DNA of 64,000 nucleotides from an uncultured Flavobacteriales bacterium (GCA_913058295.1 CAJXRD010000001.1:1-64000); one strand, 5' to 3'. Shown: positions 16,113 through 26,610, counted from the first letter of the stretch. The notes: generated by a model from the letters alone, not told the origin. Program-made: numbers and translations.

Positions 16113-17378
16113 ATCAAATCCTATATCCTTACGATAATTCATCGTATCGAAATGTAGTTTTTCTATATTTTGATACGATTTTTTTAATGCCTTTTTATAA
16201 TCTACATCTAAGGATGTTATTGCCAAAACCCTACCGCCATTAGTAACTGTTTTTCCTTCATGTAGTTTTGTTCCTGCATGAAAAACAATAGAATCTTCTA
16301 TTTCAGAAATTCCTGAAATCACTTTTCCTTTTTCATATGCTTCAGGATATCCGCCAGACACCAACATAACTGTAGTGGCAGCTCGCTCATCTAATTTAAC
16401 AGAAACTTTATTTAAGGTTTGATGGTATGTTGCTTCAAATAAATCTACTAAATCAGTTTGAATTCTAGGCAACACTACTTCCGTTTCTGGATCCCCCATC
16501 CTCACATTATATTCAATAACCAATGGTTCGTTATCAACATTAATTAGTCCAATAAATACAAACCCTTTATAAGCTATGTTTTCTTTTTGAATTCCGTTCA
16601 CTGTAGGTTTTACAATTCGCTCTTCAATTTTCTGCATTAACACATCATCAACAAATGGTACTGGAGAAATGGCGCCCATACCTCCTGTATTTAATCCCCT
16701 ATCTCCTTCGCCGATTCGTTTATAATCTTTTGCTGTGGGAAGAATTTTGTAATTTTTACCATCTGTTAATACAAAAACACTTAATTCAATTCCGTCTAAA
16801 AATTCTTCAATTACAACAGTTGAACTTGCTTCACCAAATTTGTTATGAGAAAGCATGTTTTCCAGTTCCTCTTTAGCCTCTTCAATATCCTTTATAATTA
16901 GAACTCCTTTTCCAGCTGCTAATCCATCCGCTTTTAAAACATATGGAGATTTTAAGGTCTCTAAAAACTGCTTCCCTTTGGCCAAAGTATCTTTTGTAAA
17001 ACTTTGGTAGGCAGCGGTTGGAATCTTATGGTCAATCATAAACTCTTTTGCACGTTCCTTACTTCCTTCTAGTAAAGCACCTTCTTTAGATGGACCAATA
17101 AGCATAACATCTTTTAACTCTTCTGAAGCTAAAAAATAATCTGCAATTCCATTTACCAAGGGGTCTTCTGGCCCTACAATTACCATATCAATTTTACGCT
17201 CAATTACACAATTTTTAATTGCTCCAAAATCTGTAACAGAAATAGAAATGTTTGTTGCAATTAATGAAGTCCCTGCGTTACCTGGTGCTACAAAAAGTTG
17301 ATTACAGCGTTTGCTTTGTGCAATTTTATATGCAAAAGTGTGTTCTCGTCCTCCAGAGCCTAATATTAAAATATTCAT
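16104..17378 (-). CDS. purD: Phosphoribosylamine--glycine ligase
   Basis: A 424-residue ATP-grasp enzyme. The N-terminal NILILGSGGREHTFAYKIAQS is the GARS signature, the ATP-grasp lid has ADGLAAGKGV (about residues 150-160), and the metal and substrate region has IEYNVRMGDPETEVVLPRI. It makes glycinamide ribonucleotide from phosphoribosylamine, glycine and ATP, the second step of purine synthesis in the cytoplasm. It is monocistronic here, with a TATTTTTG promoter box 25 bp upstream and a nine-base convergent overlap with the small membrane-protein gene. Confidence 0.98.
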   Translation of the reverse strand: MNILILGSGGREHTFAYKIAQSKRCNQLFVAPGNAGTSLIATNISISVTDFGAIKNCVIERKIDMVIVGPEDPLVNGIADYFLASEELKDVMLIGPSKEGALLEGSKERAKEFMIDHKIPTAAYQSFTKDTLAKGKQFLETLKSPYVLKADGLAAGKGVLIIKDIEEAKEELENMLSHNKFGEASSTVVIEEFLDGIELSVFVLTDGKNYKILPTAKDYKRIGEGDRGLNTGGMGAISPVPFVDDVLMQKIEERIVKPTVNGIQKENIAYKGFVFIGLINVDNEPLVIEYNVRMGDPETEVVLPRIQTDLVDLFEATYHQTLNKVSVKLDERAATTVMLVSGGYPEAYEKGKVISGISEIEDSIVFHAGTKLHEGKTVTNGGRVLAITSLDVDYKKALKKSYQNIEKLHFDTMNYRKDIGFDLS

Positions 17379-17402
17379 TTTGTAGCGTTTTAAAAACTAT
17401 TG

Positions 17403-17432
17403 CAAAAATAAGGTTATTTTATCCTGTGACAA
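17403..17432 (-). promoter_or_regulatory. Promoter of purD
   Basis: On the minus strand a TTG (17430-17432) lies 19 bases before a TATTTTTG box (17403-17410), close to the Bacteroidetes -33/-7 layout. The box is 25 bp before the purD ATG. Confidence 0.6.
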
Positions 17433-17476
17433 GAAGAGGGATTTAATTAATTTGTAAATTAGTCCTCAAATATTTT

Positions 17477-18793
17477 ATGTTGAATTTCTTTGAACTTACA
17501 TTACAATTAAATGGTTATCCAATTAAGGATGCAAAAAAACATTTAAAGAAAATTCAAGGAATTCCGGAAGATCAATATTTAGCATATACTATAGAACAAC
17601 GCAAGGGTATTGTTGATTTTCATATAGAAAGCAATCCCTTTTACAAATCTTTTTTAGGAGAAAAATCCGTTGAAAAATGGGAAGATATTCCTATAATGAT
17701 GAAAAGAGATTTACAAATTCATTTAGTCAAAAGACTTTCAAAAGGGTATACTTTAAAAGACTGCTATACTAGTAAGACTTCGGGATCTAGTGGACAGCCA
17801 TTAATTTTTGCAAAGGACAAATATTGCCACGCCTTAACTTGGGCAGAAATAATAGATAGGTTTGGGTGGTTTAGTATTAATTTCAATTCTTCCTATCAAG
17901 CTCGATTCTATGGTATTCCATTAGATTTTAAAAACTATCAAAAAGAGCGATTAAAAGATTATTTAAGTCACCGTTTTCGGTTTCCAATTTTTGATTTATC
18001 AGAATCAAAACTAGAAGAGTTTTTAAATGAATTTAAAAAGAAAAAATTCTATTTTATCAACGGTCACACTAGCTCCATTGTCCTTTTTGCCAAATATCTC
18101 AAGAAAAAAAATGTACAACTAACATCTGTTTGCCCTACCTTAAAGTATTGTGTGGTAACCAGTGAAATGCTTTACGATCAAGATAAAAAGCTGCTAGAAT
18201 CTATTTTTGGTATTCCAATAATTAATGAATATGGTGCTTCGGAACTGGACCTTATCGCCTTTACAAATAACGAGGATGAACTTATCGTTAATAGTGAAAC
18301 CCTATTTGTAGAAATAATGGATGAAAACAATAAGGTGCTTCCAAATGGAGAGGCGGGGAGAATTATTGTCACTTCCTTATTCAATAAAGCACAACCCATT
18401 ATTAGATACGATATTGGGGATCTAGGTGTTTTAGATCCAAAAAGCACTTTTAAGAAACCAATTTTACAGAAATTAATTGGACGAGCTAATGATTTTGCTC
18501 AACTTCCAAGTGGGAAAACAGTTCCAGGGCATACTTTTTATTATATCACTAAAAGCATTGTTGAGGATGATGGAAATGTAAAAGAGTTTATCATAGAACA
18601 AACGAATTTAGATGCCTTTAAAATTATATATGTTTCTGAAAAGGAACTAAACCCAGATGAAATAACGAAAGTTAAAATAGCCTTGGTTAATTATGTAGAA
18701 GACAATCTGAAATTAACTTTTGAAAGAGTAGATATGCTCCAGAGAAAAAGGAGTGGTAAATTGAAACAGTTTACTTCTTTAATAAAGAAATAA
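17477..18793 (+). CDS. PaaK/CapK-like adenylate-forming enzyme
   Basis: A 438-residue protein of the phenylacetate-CoA ligase / capsule CapK family. The AMP-binding P-loop is KTSGSSGQPLIF (about residues 100-111); later it has NEYGASELDLIAF and the PIIRYDIGDLG motif, followed by a small C-terminal domain. Members in polysaccharide loci are thought to activate or transfer acyl or amino-acid groups to sugars, but the substrate is not known. It opens the polysaccharide locus on the plus strand and is followed after six bases by a glycosyltransferase gene, so the two form one unit. Confidence 0.88.
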   Translation: MLNFFELTLQLNGYPIKDAKKHLKKIQGIPEDQYLAYTIEQRKGIVDFHIESNPFYKSFLGEKSVEKWEDIPIMMKRDLQIHLVKRLSKGYTLKDCYTSKTSGSSGQPLIFAKDKYCHALTWAEIIDRFGWFSINFNSSYQARFYGIPLDFKNYQKERLKDYLSHRFRFPIFDLSESKLEEFLNEFKKKKFYFINGHTSSIVLFAKYLKKKNVQLTSVCPTLKYCVVTSEMLYDQDKKLLESIFGIPIINEYGASELDLIAFTNNEDELIVNSETLFVEIMDENNKVLPNGEAGRIIVTSLFNKAQPIIRYDIGDLGVLDPKSTFKKPILQKLIGRANDFAQLPSGKTVPGHTFYYITKSIVEDDGNVKEFIIEQTNLDAFKIIYVSEKELNPDEITKVKIALVNYVEDNLKLTFERVDMLQRKRSGKLKQFTSLIKK

Positions 18794-18799
18794 TTCTAT

Positions 18800-19966
18800 A
18801 TGAAGAAAAAGGACATTCTAGTTGTGACTAATTACTTTCCCCCTGAAAAAGGTGCTGCTTCCAATAGATTGTTTTCGCTTGTAAGCGGCCTTTCTGAAAA
18901 TGAATATAACGTAAAGGTTGTTTCTCCTTTACCTAATTATCCTCAGGGTAAAATATTTGATGGATACAAATGGAAGCTGTTTTCAAAAACTCAAGAGTCC
19001 TTTGGAACACTTTATAGGCTATGGATATGGCCGAGTAATTCGAGCAACAAATTTTTAAGGCTTTTGTCTATGTTATCTTTTTCATTAAGCCTTTCGTTAT
19101 TCTTTATTTTCCAAAAGATCCCTCAAAAAGTATTGATTCAATATTCTCCTGTTTTTGTTGGTTTTACCGGTGTTTTTTGGTCTAAACTATTTCGTAAAAA
19201 GATAATTTTAAATGTATCCGATCTTTGGCCTCTTGCGGGATTAGAGATGGGGCTTTTATCTAAAGGGTTTTATTATTCTTTGCTATGTAAAATGGAGTTG
19301 TTCTGTTATCGCAATTCTAATTTAATCTTAGGGCAATCCAAAGAAATATTATCTCATATTGATAAAAAAGAAGTTTCATCCGCTTTATTATTATACCGTA
19401 ATTTTCCAGACTTTAAACCTCAAAAACCAATTGATAAGCCAATTGTTGAAGATATAAAAATTGTTTATGCTGGATTAACAGGAGTTGCGCAAGGTTTGTA
19501 TAAAGTATGTTCTTCAATTAACCTTCCAAAACATATAAGTATTCATATTTACGGTACGGGATCTGATGCTGATCAGTTAAAATCCCTTGCTAAGGAAAAT
19601 GTTTTTTACCAAGGTGAAATAAAAAGAGAAGAGTTACATAAAAAAATACAAGAATATCATTTAGGGTTTGTTCCGCTAACCAACCGAATTTATGGCTCAG
19701 TACCTTCAAAAATATTTGAATTGAGTCGTTTAGGAATTCCTATTTTATATGTTGCGGGTGGTGAAGGTGAAAATATAGTTTCGGAAAATCAACTGGGTTG
19801 GGTAATTCCTGTAAATGATCTAGATAAATTGCAAAACTTTATAGATACTTTAACTGCAGAAAAAATGACAATGTTCTCAAGACAACAGGTTCAATTAAAT
19901 GCTGTTAATCAATTTGATTTTTCTTCACAGTTTCAACAATTGATAGAAGAATTAAATCTACTTTAG
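18800..19966 (+). CDS. Glycosyltransferase family 4
   Basis: A 388-residue GT-B protein. The N-terminal domain starts DILVVTNYFPPEKGAASNRL, typical for GT4 enzymes of the WbuB type; the C-terminal donor domain has VYAGLTGVAQGLYKV and a SVPSKIFELSRLGIPILYVAG segment holding the donor-phosphate Glu. Acceptor and sugar cannot be predicted. It follows the CapK-like gene by six bases and its end overlaps the convergent glycosylphosphotransferase gene by four bases. Confidence 0.9.
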   Translation: MKKKDILVVTNYFPPEKGAASNRLFSLVSGLSENEYNVKVVSPLPNYPQGKIFDGYKWKLFSKTQESFGTLYRLWIWPSNSSNKFLRLLSMLSFSLSLSLFFIFQKIPQKVLIQYSPVFVGFTGVFWSKLFRKKIILNVSDLWPLAGLEMGLLSKGFYYSLLCKMELFCYRNSNLILGQSKEILSHIDKKEVSSALLLYRNFPDFKPQKPIDKPIVEDIKIVYAGLTGVAQGLYKVCSSINLPKHISIHIYGTGSDADQLKSLAKENVFYQGEIKREELHKKIQEYHLGFVPLTNRIYGSVPSKIFELSRLGIPILYVAGGEGENIVSENQLGWVIPVNDLDKLQNFIDTLTAEKMTMFSRQQVQLNAVNQFDFSSQFQQLIEELNLL

Positions 19967-21318
19967 TATGCTCTTTCCTCACCTTTTAAAGCGTTAAAAG
20001 CAGTTTGAAATACTATTCTTAAATCCATAAACAAAGACCAATTTTCTAGGTAAAAAATATCGTACTTTACTCTATTGGTAATAAAGCTATCGTCTTCAAC
20101 TTCTCCTCTAAATCCACTTACTTGTGCTAGACCAGTAATCCCAGGTTTTACAAAATGACGCACCATAAATTTATCTATTTTTTCGGCATACATATGCGTA
20201 TGGCTAACCATATGAGGCCGCGGACCAACTACAGACATTTGCCCTTTTAAAACATTAATAAATTGCGGAAGCTCATCGATACTTGTTTTTCTAATAAACC
20301 TCCCTGTTCTTGTAATTCGCAAATCTCCACGAGTAACCTGATGTAAATGTGCTTGTGGATTTGGCATCATAGAACGAAATTTGTAACAATAAAATTCTTC
20401 ATAATCTAAGCCATTTCTTTTTTGTTTAAAAAAGACAGGCCCCTTGGATTCTAATTTAATAATTAAGCCCAATAATGGGGTTAACCAAGAGAGTACGCCT
20501 ATTATCATAAATAACGAGAAGACTATATCAAAACTTCGTTTTATAAATTTATTTAATGGTTCATCGGTTGGGATACTCCTCATAGACAATATTGGAAGAT
20601 ATCCATAATAAGTAAAGTCTAGTTTTTTCGAATAAATATCTCTATTGTCCGGAAGAAATTTTAATATTTTAAGATTATTATCTGCGAAATCGATAAGTTT
20701 AGTAAGGTCGTCACTTTCAACTTCTGCAATTGAAGAATAGATTTCGTCAATCTCGTTTTCAGAAATAAATTTAATACAGTCTTCTATACTTGATTTATTA
20801 TTGCCTTTAAGGTCAAATATTTTAATTAGTTTATACCCATAATCTGGATAGTCAACAAAAAATTTACCTAGTTGATCTGTTTTTTGATTTAACCCAACAA
20901 TAACAACCTTTCTTAAATTACCACCTAATAATACTCGATACTTTTTTAATAAAAAGTATACCATAAATTTCATTATGGTAATACTAACCATTACTATTGA
21001 CACATATTTTAATATGCCTATTGGTTCTCTTTCCAGCTCATTAAAAAATCCAAAAAAAGCAAATACTACTAGAAGAAATGTTGTTGTTTGTCTTGCTAAT
21101 AACTTAAAGATTTTAGTAACACTTGTATATCTATATATTTCATAAAACTTAGATAATAAAGAAATGATAATCCAAGAAAAGGACACAAAAAGAGAATAAT
21201 TTAAAAAGTCTGAATTATTTTTAAAAAAAGGAAATGCTAATGTATTAATTATGGCCAAATCAAATATATATGATAAGGGTCTTAAATAGCCTGAATATCT
21301 TCCTCTTTTAAATATCAT
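19963..21318 (-). CDS. Polyprenyl glycosylphosphotransferase (WcaJ/WbaP type)
   Basis: A 451-residue inner-membrane enzyme. Four N-terminal membrane helices (to about residue 125) are followed by a nucleotide-binding-like domain (KVVIVGLNQKTDQLGKF), one further membrane segment and the catalytic bacterial sugar transferase domain, with KRSFDIVFSLFMI, FFKQKRNGLDYEEFYCYKFRSM in two runs, RKTSIDELPQ and VGPRPHMVSH. It transfers a sugar-1-phosphate from a UDP-sugar to undecaprenyl phosphate and so starts the repeat unit. It lies two bases after the UDP-glucuronate decarboxylase gene, in one unit with ugd. Confidence 0.95.
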   Translation of the reverse strand: MIFKRGRYSGYLRPLSYIFDLAIINTLAFPFFKNNSDFLNYSLFVSFSWIIISLLSKFYEIYRYTSVTKIFKLLARQTTTFLLVVFAFFGFFNELEREPIGILKYVSIVMVSITIMKFMVYFLLKKYRVLLGGNLRKVVIVGLNQKTDQLGKFFVDYPDYGYKLIKIFDLKGNNKSSIEDCIKFISENEIDEIYSSIAEVESDDLTKLIDFADNNLKILKFLPDNRDIYSKKLDFTYYGYLPILSMRSIPTDEPLNKFIKRSFDIVFSLFMIIGVLSWLTPLLGLIIKLESKGPVFFKQKRNGLDYEEFYCYKFRSMMPNPQAHLHQVTRGDLRITRTGRFIRKTSIDELPQFINVLKGQMSVVGPRPHMVSHTHMYAEKIDKFMVRHFVKPGITGLAQVSGFRGEVEDDSFITNRVKYDIFYLENWSLFMDLRIVFQTAFNALKGEERAY

Positions 21319-21320
21319 TT

Positions 21321-22310
21321 TTATTTTCTAATGTGTTTAGAAAAGTCCTTGTGTTCACTTTTTAAAAATTGGTCTGGAGGTAGGTTTTTAAAATACTCAA
21401 ATGTTTTTTTCATCCCTATTTCTCTATTAATCTTTGGCTCCCATTGCAAGATTTTTTTAGCTTTAGAAATATCTGGCTGCCTTTGTAATGGATCATCGAC
21501 TGGCAATGGCTTAAATATTATTTTTTGATCTGTTCCAGTAAGTTTTATAATCTCTTTAGCAAAATCTAAAATAGTTATTTCATTAGGATTGCCAATATTA
21601 ACTGGCAATGAATAATCGCTTTGCAATAATTTAAAAAATCCTTCTATTTCATCTTCAACATAACAAAAAGACCTTGTTTGTGAACCATCTCCAAACACTG
21701 TTAGGTCTTCCCCACGTAATGCCTGCCCCATAAAAGCTGGAATTACTCTACCATCATTTAACCTCATTCTGGGTCCATATGTGTTAAAGATTCTAGCGAT
21801 GCGTGTTTCAACTCCATGAAACCGATGATAAGCCATTGTGATAGACTCCTGAAAGCGCTTAGCTTCATCATAAACTCCTCTGGGACCAATAGTATTTACA
21901 TTTCCATAATAATCTTCCGTTTGAGGGTGTACTAATGGGTCTCCATACACTTCAGAAGTTGAAGCTATTAATATTCTTGCATTTTTTTCTTTAGCTAGAC
22001 CTAATAAATTATGAGTTCCTAAGGAACCAACTTTTAAAGTTTGAATTGGTATTTTTAAATAATCTATAGGACTTGCTGGTGATGCAAAATGAAGAATATA
22101 ATCTAAGTCTCCAGAAACATGAACAAACTTTGAAACATCGTGATGGTAAAATTCAAAATTAGAGTCTTTAAATAAATGTTCAATATTATTTAAATCTCCA
22201 GTAATAAGATTGTCCATCCCCAATACTTCATATCCTTCAGCAATATATCTATCACACAAGTGTGACCCTAAAAACCCTGCTGCTCCTGTTATTAATATTC
22301 TTTTTTTCAT
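21321..22310 (-). CDS. UDP-glucuronate decarboxylase (UDP-xylose synthase)
   Basis: A 329-residue short-chain dehydrogenase-type epimerase. The NAD motif is [16 protein letters not shown], the family marker [10 protein letters not shown] follows near residue 80, and the catalytic residues are STSEVYGDP and YDEAKR (YxxxK). This combination is typical of UXS, which turns UDP-glucuronate into UDP-xylose. It overlaps ugd by four bases, which supplies its substrate, so a two-step path from UDP-glucose is encoded here. Confidence 0.92.
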   Translation of the reverse strand: MKKRILITGAAGFLGSHLCDRYIAEGYEVLGMDNLITGDLNNIEHLFKDSNFEFYHHDVSKFVHVSGDLDYILHFASPASPIDYLKIPIQTLKVGSLGTHNLLGLAKEKNARILIASTSEVYGDPLVHPQTEDYYGNVNTIGPRGVYDEAKRFQESITMAYHRFHGVETRIARIFNTYGPRMRLNDGRVIPAFMGQALRGEDLTVFGDGSQTRSFCYVEDEIEGFFKLLQSDYSLPVNIGNPNEITILDFAKEIIKLTGTDQKIIFKPLPVDDPLQRQPDISKAKKILQWEPKINREIGMKKTFEYFKNLPPDQFLKSEHKDFSKHIRK

Positions 22311-23617
22311 TTTTTAGTTTCCCTTCCTATAGATTTATAAATAAAACCTTCTTTTTGTATTTCAGATACATCGTATAAATTTCTTCCGTCAAAAATTATA
22401 GGTTCATTTAATAATTCTTTTACTCTTTTAAAATCTGGAGTTCTAAAAATACTCCATTCAGTACAAATAACTAAACAATCTGCGGCCTCTAATGCTTGGT
22501 ACATTGAGTCGCAATATATAAGTGTTGCTCCAAATTTCTTTTTTATGTTAGGCATTGCCTCAGGGTCGAATACATTTAAAAAAGCTCCTTTTTCGATTAA
22601 TAATTCCATTAAATCAATGGATGGTGCTTCTCTTATATCATCTGTTTCTGGTTTAAAAGATAAACCCCAAATAGCTATTTTTTTTCCTTTAAGATCCCCA
22701 TTAAAATAATTTTCAATTTTAGGCATTAAAATGGTTTTCTGCTTTTGGTTTACTTCTATTACAGAGTTTAATATTTTAAAATCATAATTTTCAATATCCC
22801 CTGCTTTTTGAAGTGCTTTAACATCTTTTGGAAAACAAGAACCTCCATATCCTATTCCTGGAAATAAAAATCGTTTTCCAATTCTAGAATCTGTGCCCAT
22901 ACCAACTCTTACTTTATCTACATCTGCACCAACTTTTTCGCAATAATTTGCAATCTCATTCATAAAAGTAATCTTAGTCGCTAAAAAAGCATTCGCTGCA
23001 TATTTAGTTAGCTCTGCTGATTTTTCATCCATAATAATAATTGGATTTCCTGAACGTACAAAAGGATTATACAGCTTCTTCATAAAACCAATTGCCTTAT
23101 CACTAGTAGACCCTATTACAATCCTTTCTGGTTTTAAGAAATCATCTACTGCATAGCCTTCTCTTAAAAACTCCGGATTTGAAACCACATCAAAATCACA
23201 AGATGCATTTTTTGAAATAATAGCGCTTACTTTTTCTGCTGTCCCAACAGGAACAGTACTTTTATCTACAATAACTTTGTAATTCTTTATTTTTTTTCCA
23301 ATTTCTTCCGAAACATTTTCAACATAGGATAAATCTGCAGAACCATCTTCATCTTCAGGGGTAGGAAGTGCTAAAAAAACAATCTCACCGTGTTCTAATC
23401 CTTTATCTAATGAAGTTGTGAATCTAAGTCTGCCTGCTTTTATGTTTCTTTCAAATAATACATCTAAATGAGGCTCATAAATTGGTACAATCCCATTTCG
23501 CATTTTCTCTACTTTATCTTTATCAATATCCACACAGATTACTTCGTTTCCTGTTTCTGCCAAACAGGTTCCTGTTACTAAACCGACATATCCTGTTCCT
23601 ATTACTGATATCTTCAT
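22307..23617 (-). CDS. ugd: UDP-glucose 6-dehydrogenase
   Basis: A 436-residue enzyme with N-terminal NAD site [19 protein letters not shown], the catalytic Cys in [16 protein letters not shown] (about residue 260) and the C-terminal UDP-binding domain with [18 protein letters not shown]. It oxidises UDP-glucose to UDP-glucuronate with two NAD in the cytoplasm. It is first in the unit ugd, UDP-glucuronate decarboxylase, glycosylphosphotransferase, and has its own TATTTTTG box 31 bp upstream. Confidence 0.96.
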   Translation of the reverse strand: MKISVIGTGYVGLVTGTCLAETGNEVICVDIDKDKVEKMRNGIVPIYEPHLDVLFERNIKAGRLRFTTSLDKGLEHGEIVFLALPTPEDEDGSADLSYVENVSEEIGKKIKNYKVIVDKSTVPVGTAEKVSAIISKNASCDFDVVSNPEFLREGYAVDDFLKPERIVIGSTSDKAIGFMKKLYNPFVRSGNPIIIMDEKSAELTKYAANAFLATKITFMNEIANYCEKVGADVDKVRVGMGTDSRIGKRFLFPGIGYGGSCFPKDVKALQKAGDIENYDFKILNSVIEVNQKQKTILMPKIENYFNGDLKGKKIAIWGLSFKPETDDIREAPSIDLMELLIEKGAFLNVFDPEAMPNIKKKFGATLIYCDSMYQALEAADCLVICTEWSIFRTPDFKRVKELLNEPIIFDGRNLYDVSEIQKEGFIYKSIGRETKK

Positions 23618-23647
23618 TTATTTATATTTCTTAACCTTATAGTTTTG

Positions 23648-23655
23648 CAAAAATA
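23648..23655 (-). promoter_or_regulatory. TATTTTTG -7 box upstream of ugd
   Basis: Exact TAnnTTTG match on the minus strand, 31 bp before the ugd ATG, in the short gap after the O-antigen-ligase-like gene. Confidence 0.6.
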
Positions 23656-23694
23656 CAATTTACCATAATTATACCCTGTCTAATAGCAGTGATA

Positions 23695-24924
23695 TTACTT
23701 GTTTAATTTTTCTTTTTCAGATTTCATAAAAAAAGAATTATTAATTAATAATATGATCAATATATAACCAAAATAATACGCTCCAATTTGTCTGTGAAAA
23801 TAATTCTCAATTAATCCAATTAATATAATGGTTGTTAATAATGCCATTGCAAAAAAATGTTTTTTATATTTCATTATCATTACCAATAAAACAACCACAA
23901 ACAATAAAAACCCTACTATTCCAGAGCTTATATAGAAATCAAGATATTGATTATGTGAATTAAATCTTTTATCTAAAAAATAGTCTCTTGTTGAACTATC
24001 TGTAATACTCTCTTCATAACAGCTTATAAGGTTTTGATTGGTGTTTTTGAAGCCAATCCCTGAAAATTGGTTTTCACCATTTTGAATCATATTACTAGCG
24101 CAATTCCAAATTATATTTCTAAATCCCCAAGGCAATGCATTATCCTCGTAATTTATTGATTCTATCGATTTTTCAAATGAAATTATATTTTTTAAATCGG
24201 GTTTAAAAATATAAAACATAGAACCCATTGTAATACATAAAATCACAGCTGAAATCAATAATCTTAATTTTCTTTTTTCACCATAAAATTGTCTTAATAA
24301 CACAATTGCTATTAATACAATTAAGAATATTTTGGAAAATATTAATATTATAAATAAACTATTTAATATAATGCTTATTAAATAATACTTATTATTCGGG
24401 TGGTAATCTAATTTTAGGGATTGATATGAAATTAAAATACTTAGAACACATAAGAACCCTATATATAACTTATCTATTAATAGAATATCTAAGCTTTCTT
24501 GAAAATAGTTGATATTAAAGATCCCTGTATTATTAACTAATATGATAAATTTTATAATAGAAAATAATATTGCTGCAATAGAGGAAAAAATAATTGCTTT
24601 GTTTAGTTTTTTAAAATCTTGTACCGGAATATATAGAATAACAAGTCCTATGGGAATTAACATCTTTTTTATTACAACGAAGTCATCTGTTATACGACCA
24701 AACAAGAAAGCATTTATTAAAAGGAAAATAAAGAATATTATAAATATTAGTAATGGTTTTGCTAGTAATTTTTTAAAATCATTCTTAGTAACTATAAAAG
24801 GAAAGGCTATCAATAAAATCCCTAACAATAAATTTGGGAAAGCTCTTATATAATCATCAAAAGGGATCGATATATACAAGAGTATAAAAGCATAAGGATA
24901 TATGCTTGCTAAAAGGATTTTCAT
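23695..24924 (-). CDS. O-antigen ligase/polymerase-like membrane protein
   Basis: A 409-residue protein with about ten to twelve membrane helices. The large outside loop near the C-terminus has FNSHNQYLDFYISSGIVGF, the HNQ-type motif of the WaaL/Wzy family, and the end has IENYFHRQIGAYYFG. The same two elements occur in the protein at 26648-27895 (FNAHNQYIQTYVGLGILGL and TESYLERQKG), so the two are paralogues. It could polymerise or ligate repeat units on the outer face of the inner membrane; which one is not decided by sequence. Confidence 0.85.
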   Translation of the reverse strand: MKILLASIYPYAFILLYISIPFDDYIRAFPNLLLGILLIAFPFIVTKNDFKKLLAKPLLIFIIFFIFLLINAFLFGRITDDFVVIKKMLIPIGLVILYIPVQDFKKLNKAIIFSSIAAILFSIIKFIILVNNTGIFNINYFQESLDILLIDKLYIGFLCVLSILISYQSLKLDYHPNNKYYLISIILNSLFIILIFSKIFLIVLIAIVLLRQFYGEKRKLRLLISAVILCITMGSMFYIFKPDLKNIISFEKSIESINYEDNALPWGFRNIIWNCASNMIQNGENQFSGIGFKNTNQNLISCYEESITDSSTRDYFLDKRFNSHNQYLDFYISSGIVGFLLFVVVLLVMIMKYKKHFFAMALLTTIILIGLIENYFHRQIGAYYFGYILIILLINNSFFMKSEKEKLNK

Positions 24925-24976
24925 AAAATAATTGTGATAATCTAATTAAAAAATTCTTACTAAAAGCTGATCAAAA

Positions 24977-24984
24977 CAAAAGTA
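24977..24984 (-). promoter_or_regulatory. TACTTTTG -7 box upstream of the O-antigen-ligase-like gene
   Basis: Exact TAnnTTTG match on the minus strand, 52 bp before the ATG at 24924. Confidence 0.5.
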
Positions 24985-25032
24985 CGTAAAAAAACTAAAA
25001 CTGGTGGTAAATTAAAATTTTAGGAATTTAAA

Positions 25033-25258
25033 AATAGCCCTCTTTTAACATAGAAAAAACACCTTTTTACTAACCTGAGTTCGACCTAAGGATTTAGCAA
25101 AAAAGTGCTAATTAATTTGTGTTTTTTGTTTCAAATTCGATGACGGTTTTTTTTGGAAGTAATAAGTAGAATGTATTATAGTGTATTGGGGTTCAATACT
25201 TTAATATTCTGTTTTTTCTATGTTAAAAGAGGGCTATTCTTAGGTCGAATTCAAGTTA
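25033..25258. repeat. Rearranged inverted repeats, possible mobile-element remnant
   Basis: A perfect 28-bp inverted pair (25033-25060 and 25211-25238, containing TAGCCCTCTTTTAACATAG) and a 20-bp inverted pair with two mismatches (25071-25090 and 25239-25258, containing TTCGACCTAAG). Their order is A, B, A', B', not nested, so it is not a simple hairpin. A small hairpin TTAGCA/TGCTAA sits at 25094-25111. The 436-bp gap 24925-25360 holds no convincing gene. It looks like the joined ends of a lost insertion element. Confidence 0.7.
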
Positions 25259-25360
25259 GCCGTTTTTTTATAACAACTTGTTTTGCTTTTGTAAAAACCT
25301 TACCCTATAATTCTAGCTCCGTAAGTAAATCATCTAACAATTCGTAGATTTAATTAGAGC

Positions 25361-26566
25361 TTAGCTATTTTTAATGAGGTCAGTATAAATTTCCTCATAT
25401 TTTAAAGCATTAGATTCCCAATCTTTAAAAGTTTTAACATAGTTATATGCCTCTTCTAATATAAAATTCTTTTCCGTATTATTTAGATTATAAACTTTTT
25501 TTACAATGCTCTTTAGATCTTCCTTATTTTCTGATTTAAATAAAAACCCATAGGATTTATTTGTTATTAGCTCTTTAATACCATTAACATCACTTCCTAT
25601 AAATATTTTTTTGTAACCAATAGCTTCCAAAGGTTTTAGTGGTGTAACATTATTTGTTATGTCTAAATTTAATCTTGGATTAATAATAACATCAATTTTT
25701 GAATAGGCGCTACTTATTTTGTCAGGTGGAAAACTTCCATTATAATAAATGTTACTTTCTTTGCTGTCTATCAATTTGATAATGCTATCTCTACAAACTC
25801 CATTTCCATAGATAAGTAACTTATATTTAAGACCATCATCATACATTTCTTGAAAAGTTTCAATAAGAAATTCAATCCCTTCGTAGTGGGTTAGTGTTCC
25901 TACATATCCAAAAACAACCTCATCTGTTTCTGTTTTTTTACTCATTGAGTTAATCAATGATAAATTAACAGCATTCGGAATTACTTTTGATGCTGGAAAA
26001 TTTTTACTTAATTCTTCTATATGTTCTTTTAGTTTATTGTTCAAGAAAACAATATAATCGCTTTTCTTAAGAGTAATTATTTCTAACTTTAATAGTAAGA
26101 AGTTAATTAATTTATTGAAAATATTTTCCTTTTTATCCATTTTATAATTATACATCCATACAGATCGTAATTCATATACTACAGGTATTTTATAAATTTT
26201 TCCAAGAAAAATTGCAGGTAAGCCACAATAAAACATTGCATGTGCGTGTAAAACATCAGGTTTTTCTTTTTTTATCACTTTTGATGTTTTATTAAAAAAA
26301 GAAATTATTGAAAAAAGTCTTAAGAACCGAACAAAAAGATTCCTTCCGTCATCAGAAATTGAGTTTTTAGTTTTTTTAGAGGTTCTATAATGTTTAATGC
26401 CATTTATAATATCAAATTCTTCCTGACTAGTTGAATTTGAAAATGGAGAGGTTATAGCAATTACATCTATCCCTATATTTTTTTGAGAAATTAAAATATC
26501 TCGGCTCCTAATGCTTGAACCAGATACCCGTGGTAATGACTCATATAATATGTGAAAAACTTTCAA
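25361..26566 (-). CDS. Glycosyltransferase family 4
   Basis: A 401-residue GT-B protein. The N-terminal domain begins KVFHILYESLPRVSGSSIRS and has HAHAMFYCGLPAIFLGK; the C-terminal domain has FGYVGTLTHYEGIEFLIE and NVTPLKPLEAIGYKKIF, the donor-binding E-x7-E-like region of GT4. There is no membrane segment. Sugar and linkage are unknown. It stands alone on the minus strand between the rearranged inverted repeats and the divergent polymerase-like gene. Confidence 0.92.
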   Translation of the reverse strand: MKVFHILYESLPRVSGSSIRSRDILISQKNIGIDVIAITSPFSNSTSQEEFDIINGIKHYRTSKKTKNSISDDGRNLFVRFLRLFSIISFFNKTSKVIKKEKPDVLHAHAMFYCGLPAIFLGKIYKIPVVYELRSVWMYNYKMDKKENIFNKLINFLLLKLEIITLKKSDYIVFLNNKLKEHIEELSKNFPASKVIPNAVNLSLINSMSKKTETDEVVFGYVGTLTHYEGIEFLIETFQEMYDDGLKYKLLIYGNGVCRDSIIKLIDSKESNIYYNGSFPPDKISSAYSKIDVIINPRLNLDITNNVTPLKPLEAIGYKKIFIGSDVNGIKELITNKSYGFLFKSENKEDLKSIVKKVYNLNNTEKNFILEEAYNYVKTFKDWESNALKYEEIYTDLIKNS

Positions 26567-26610
26567 ATTAAATAATTTTAGTTAATTTTGAAACATCCAT
26601 TTTAGGATAC

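Noticed and set aside
25153-25347. A 64-codon plus-strand frame in the gap at 25 kb.
   Set aside because: It needs a TTG start, crosses the inverted repeats and shows no recognisable protein family.
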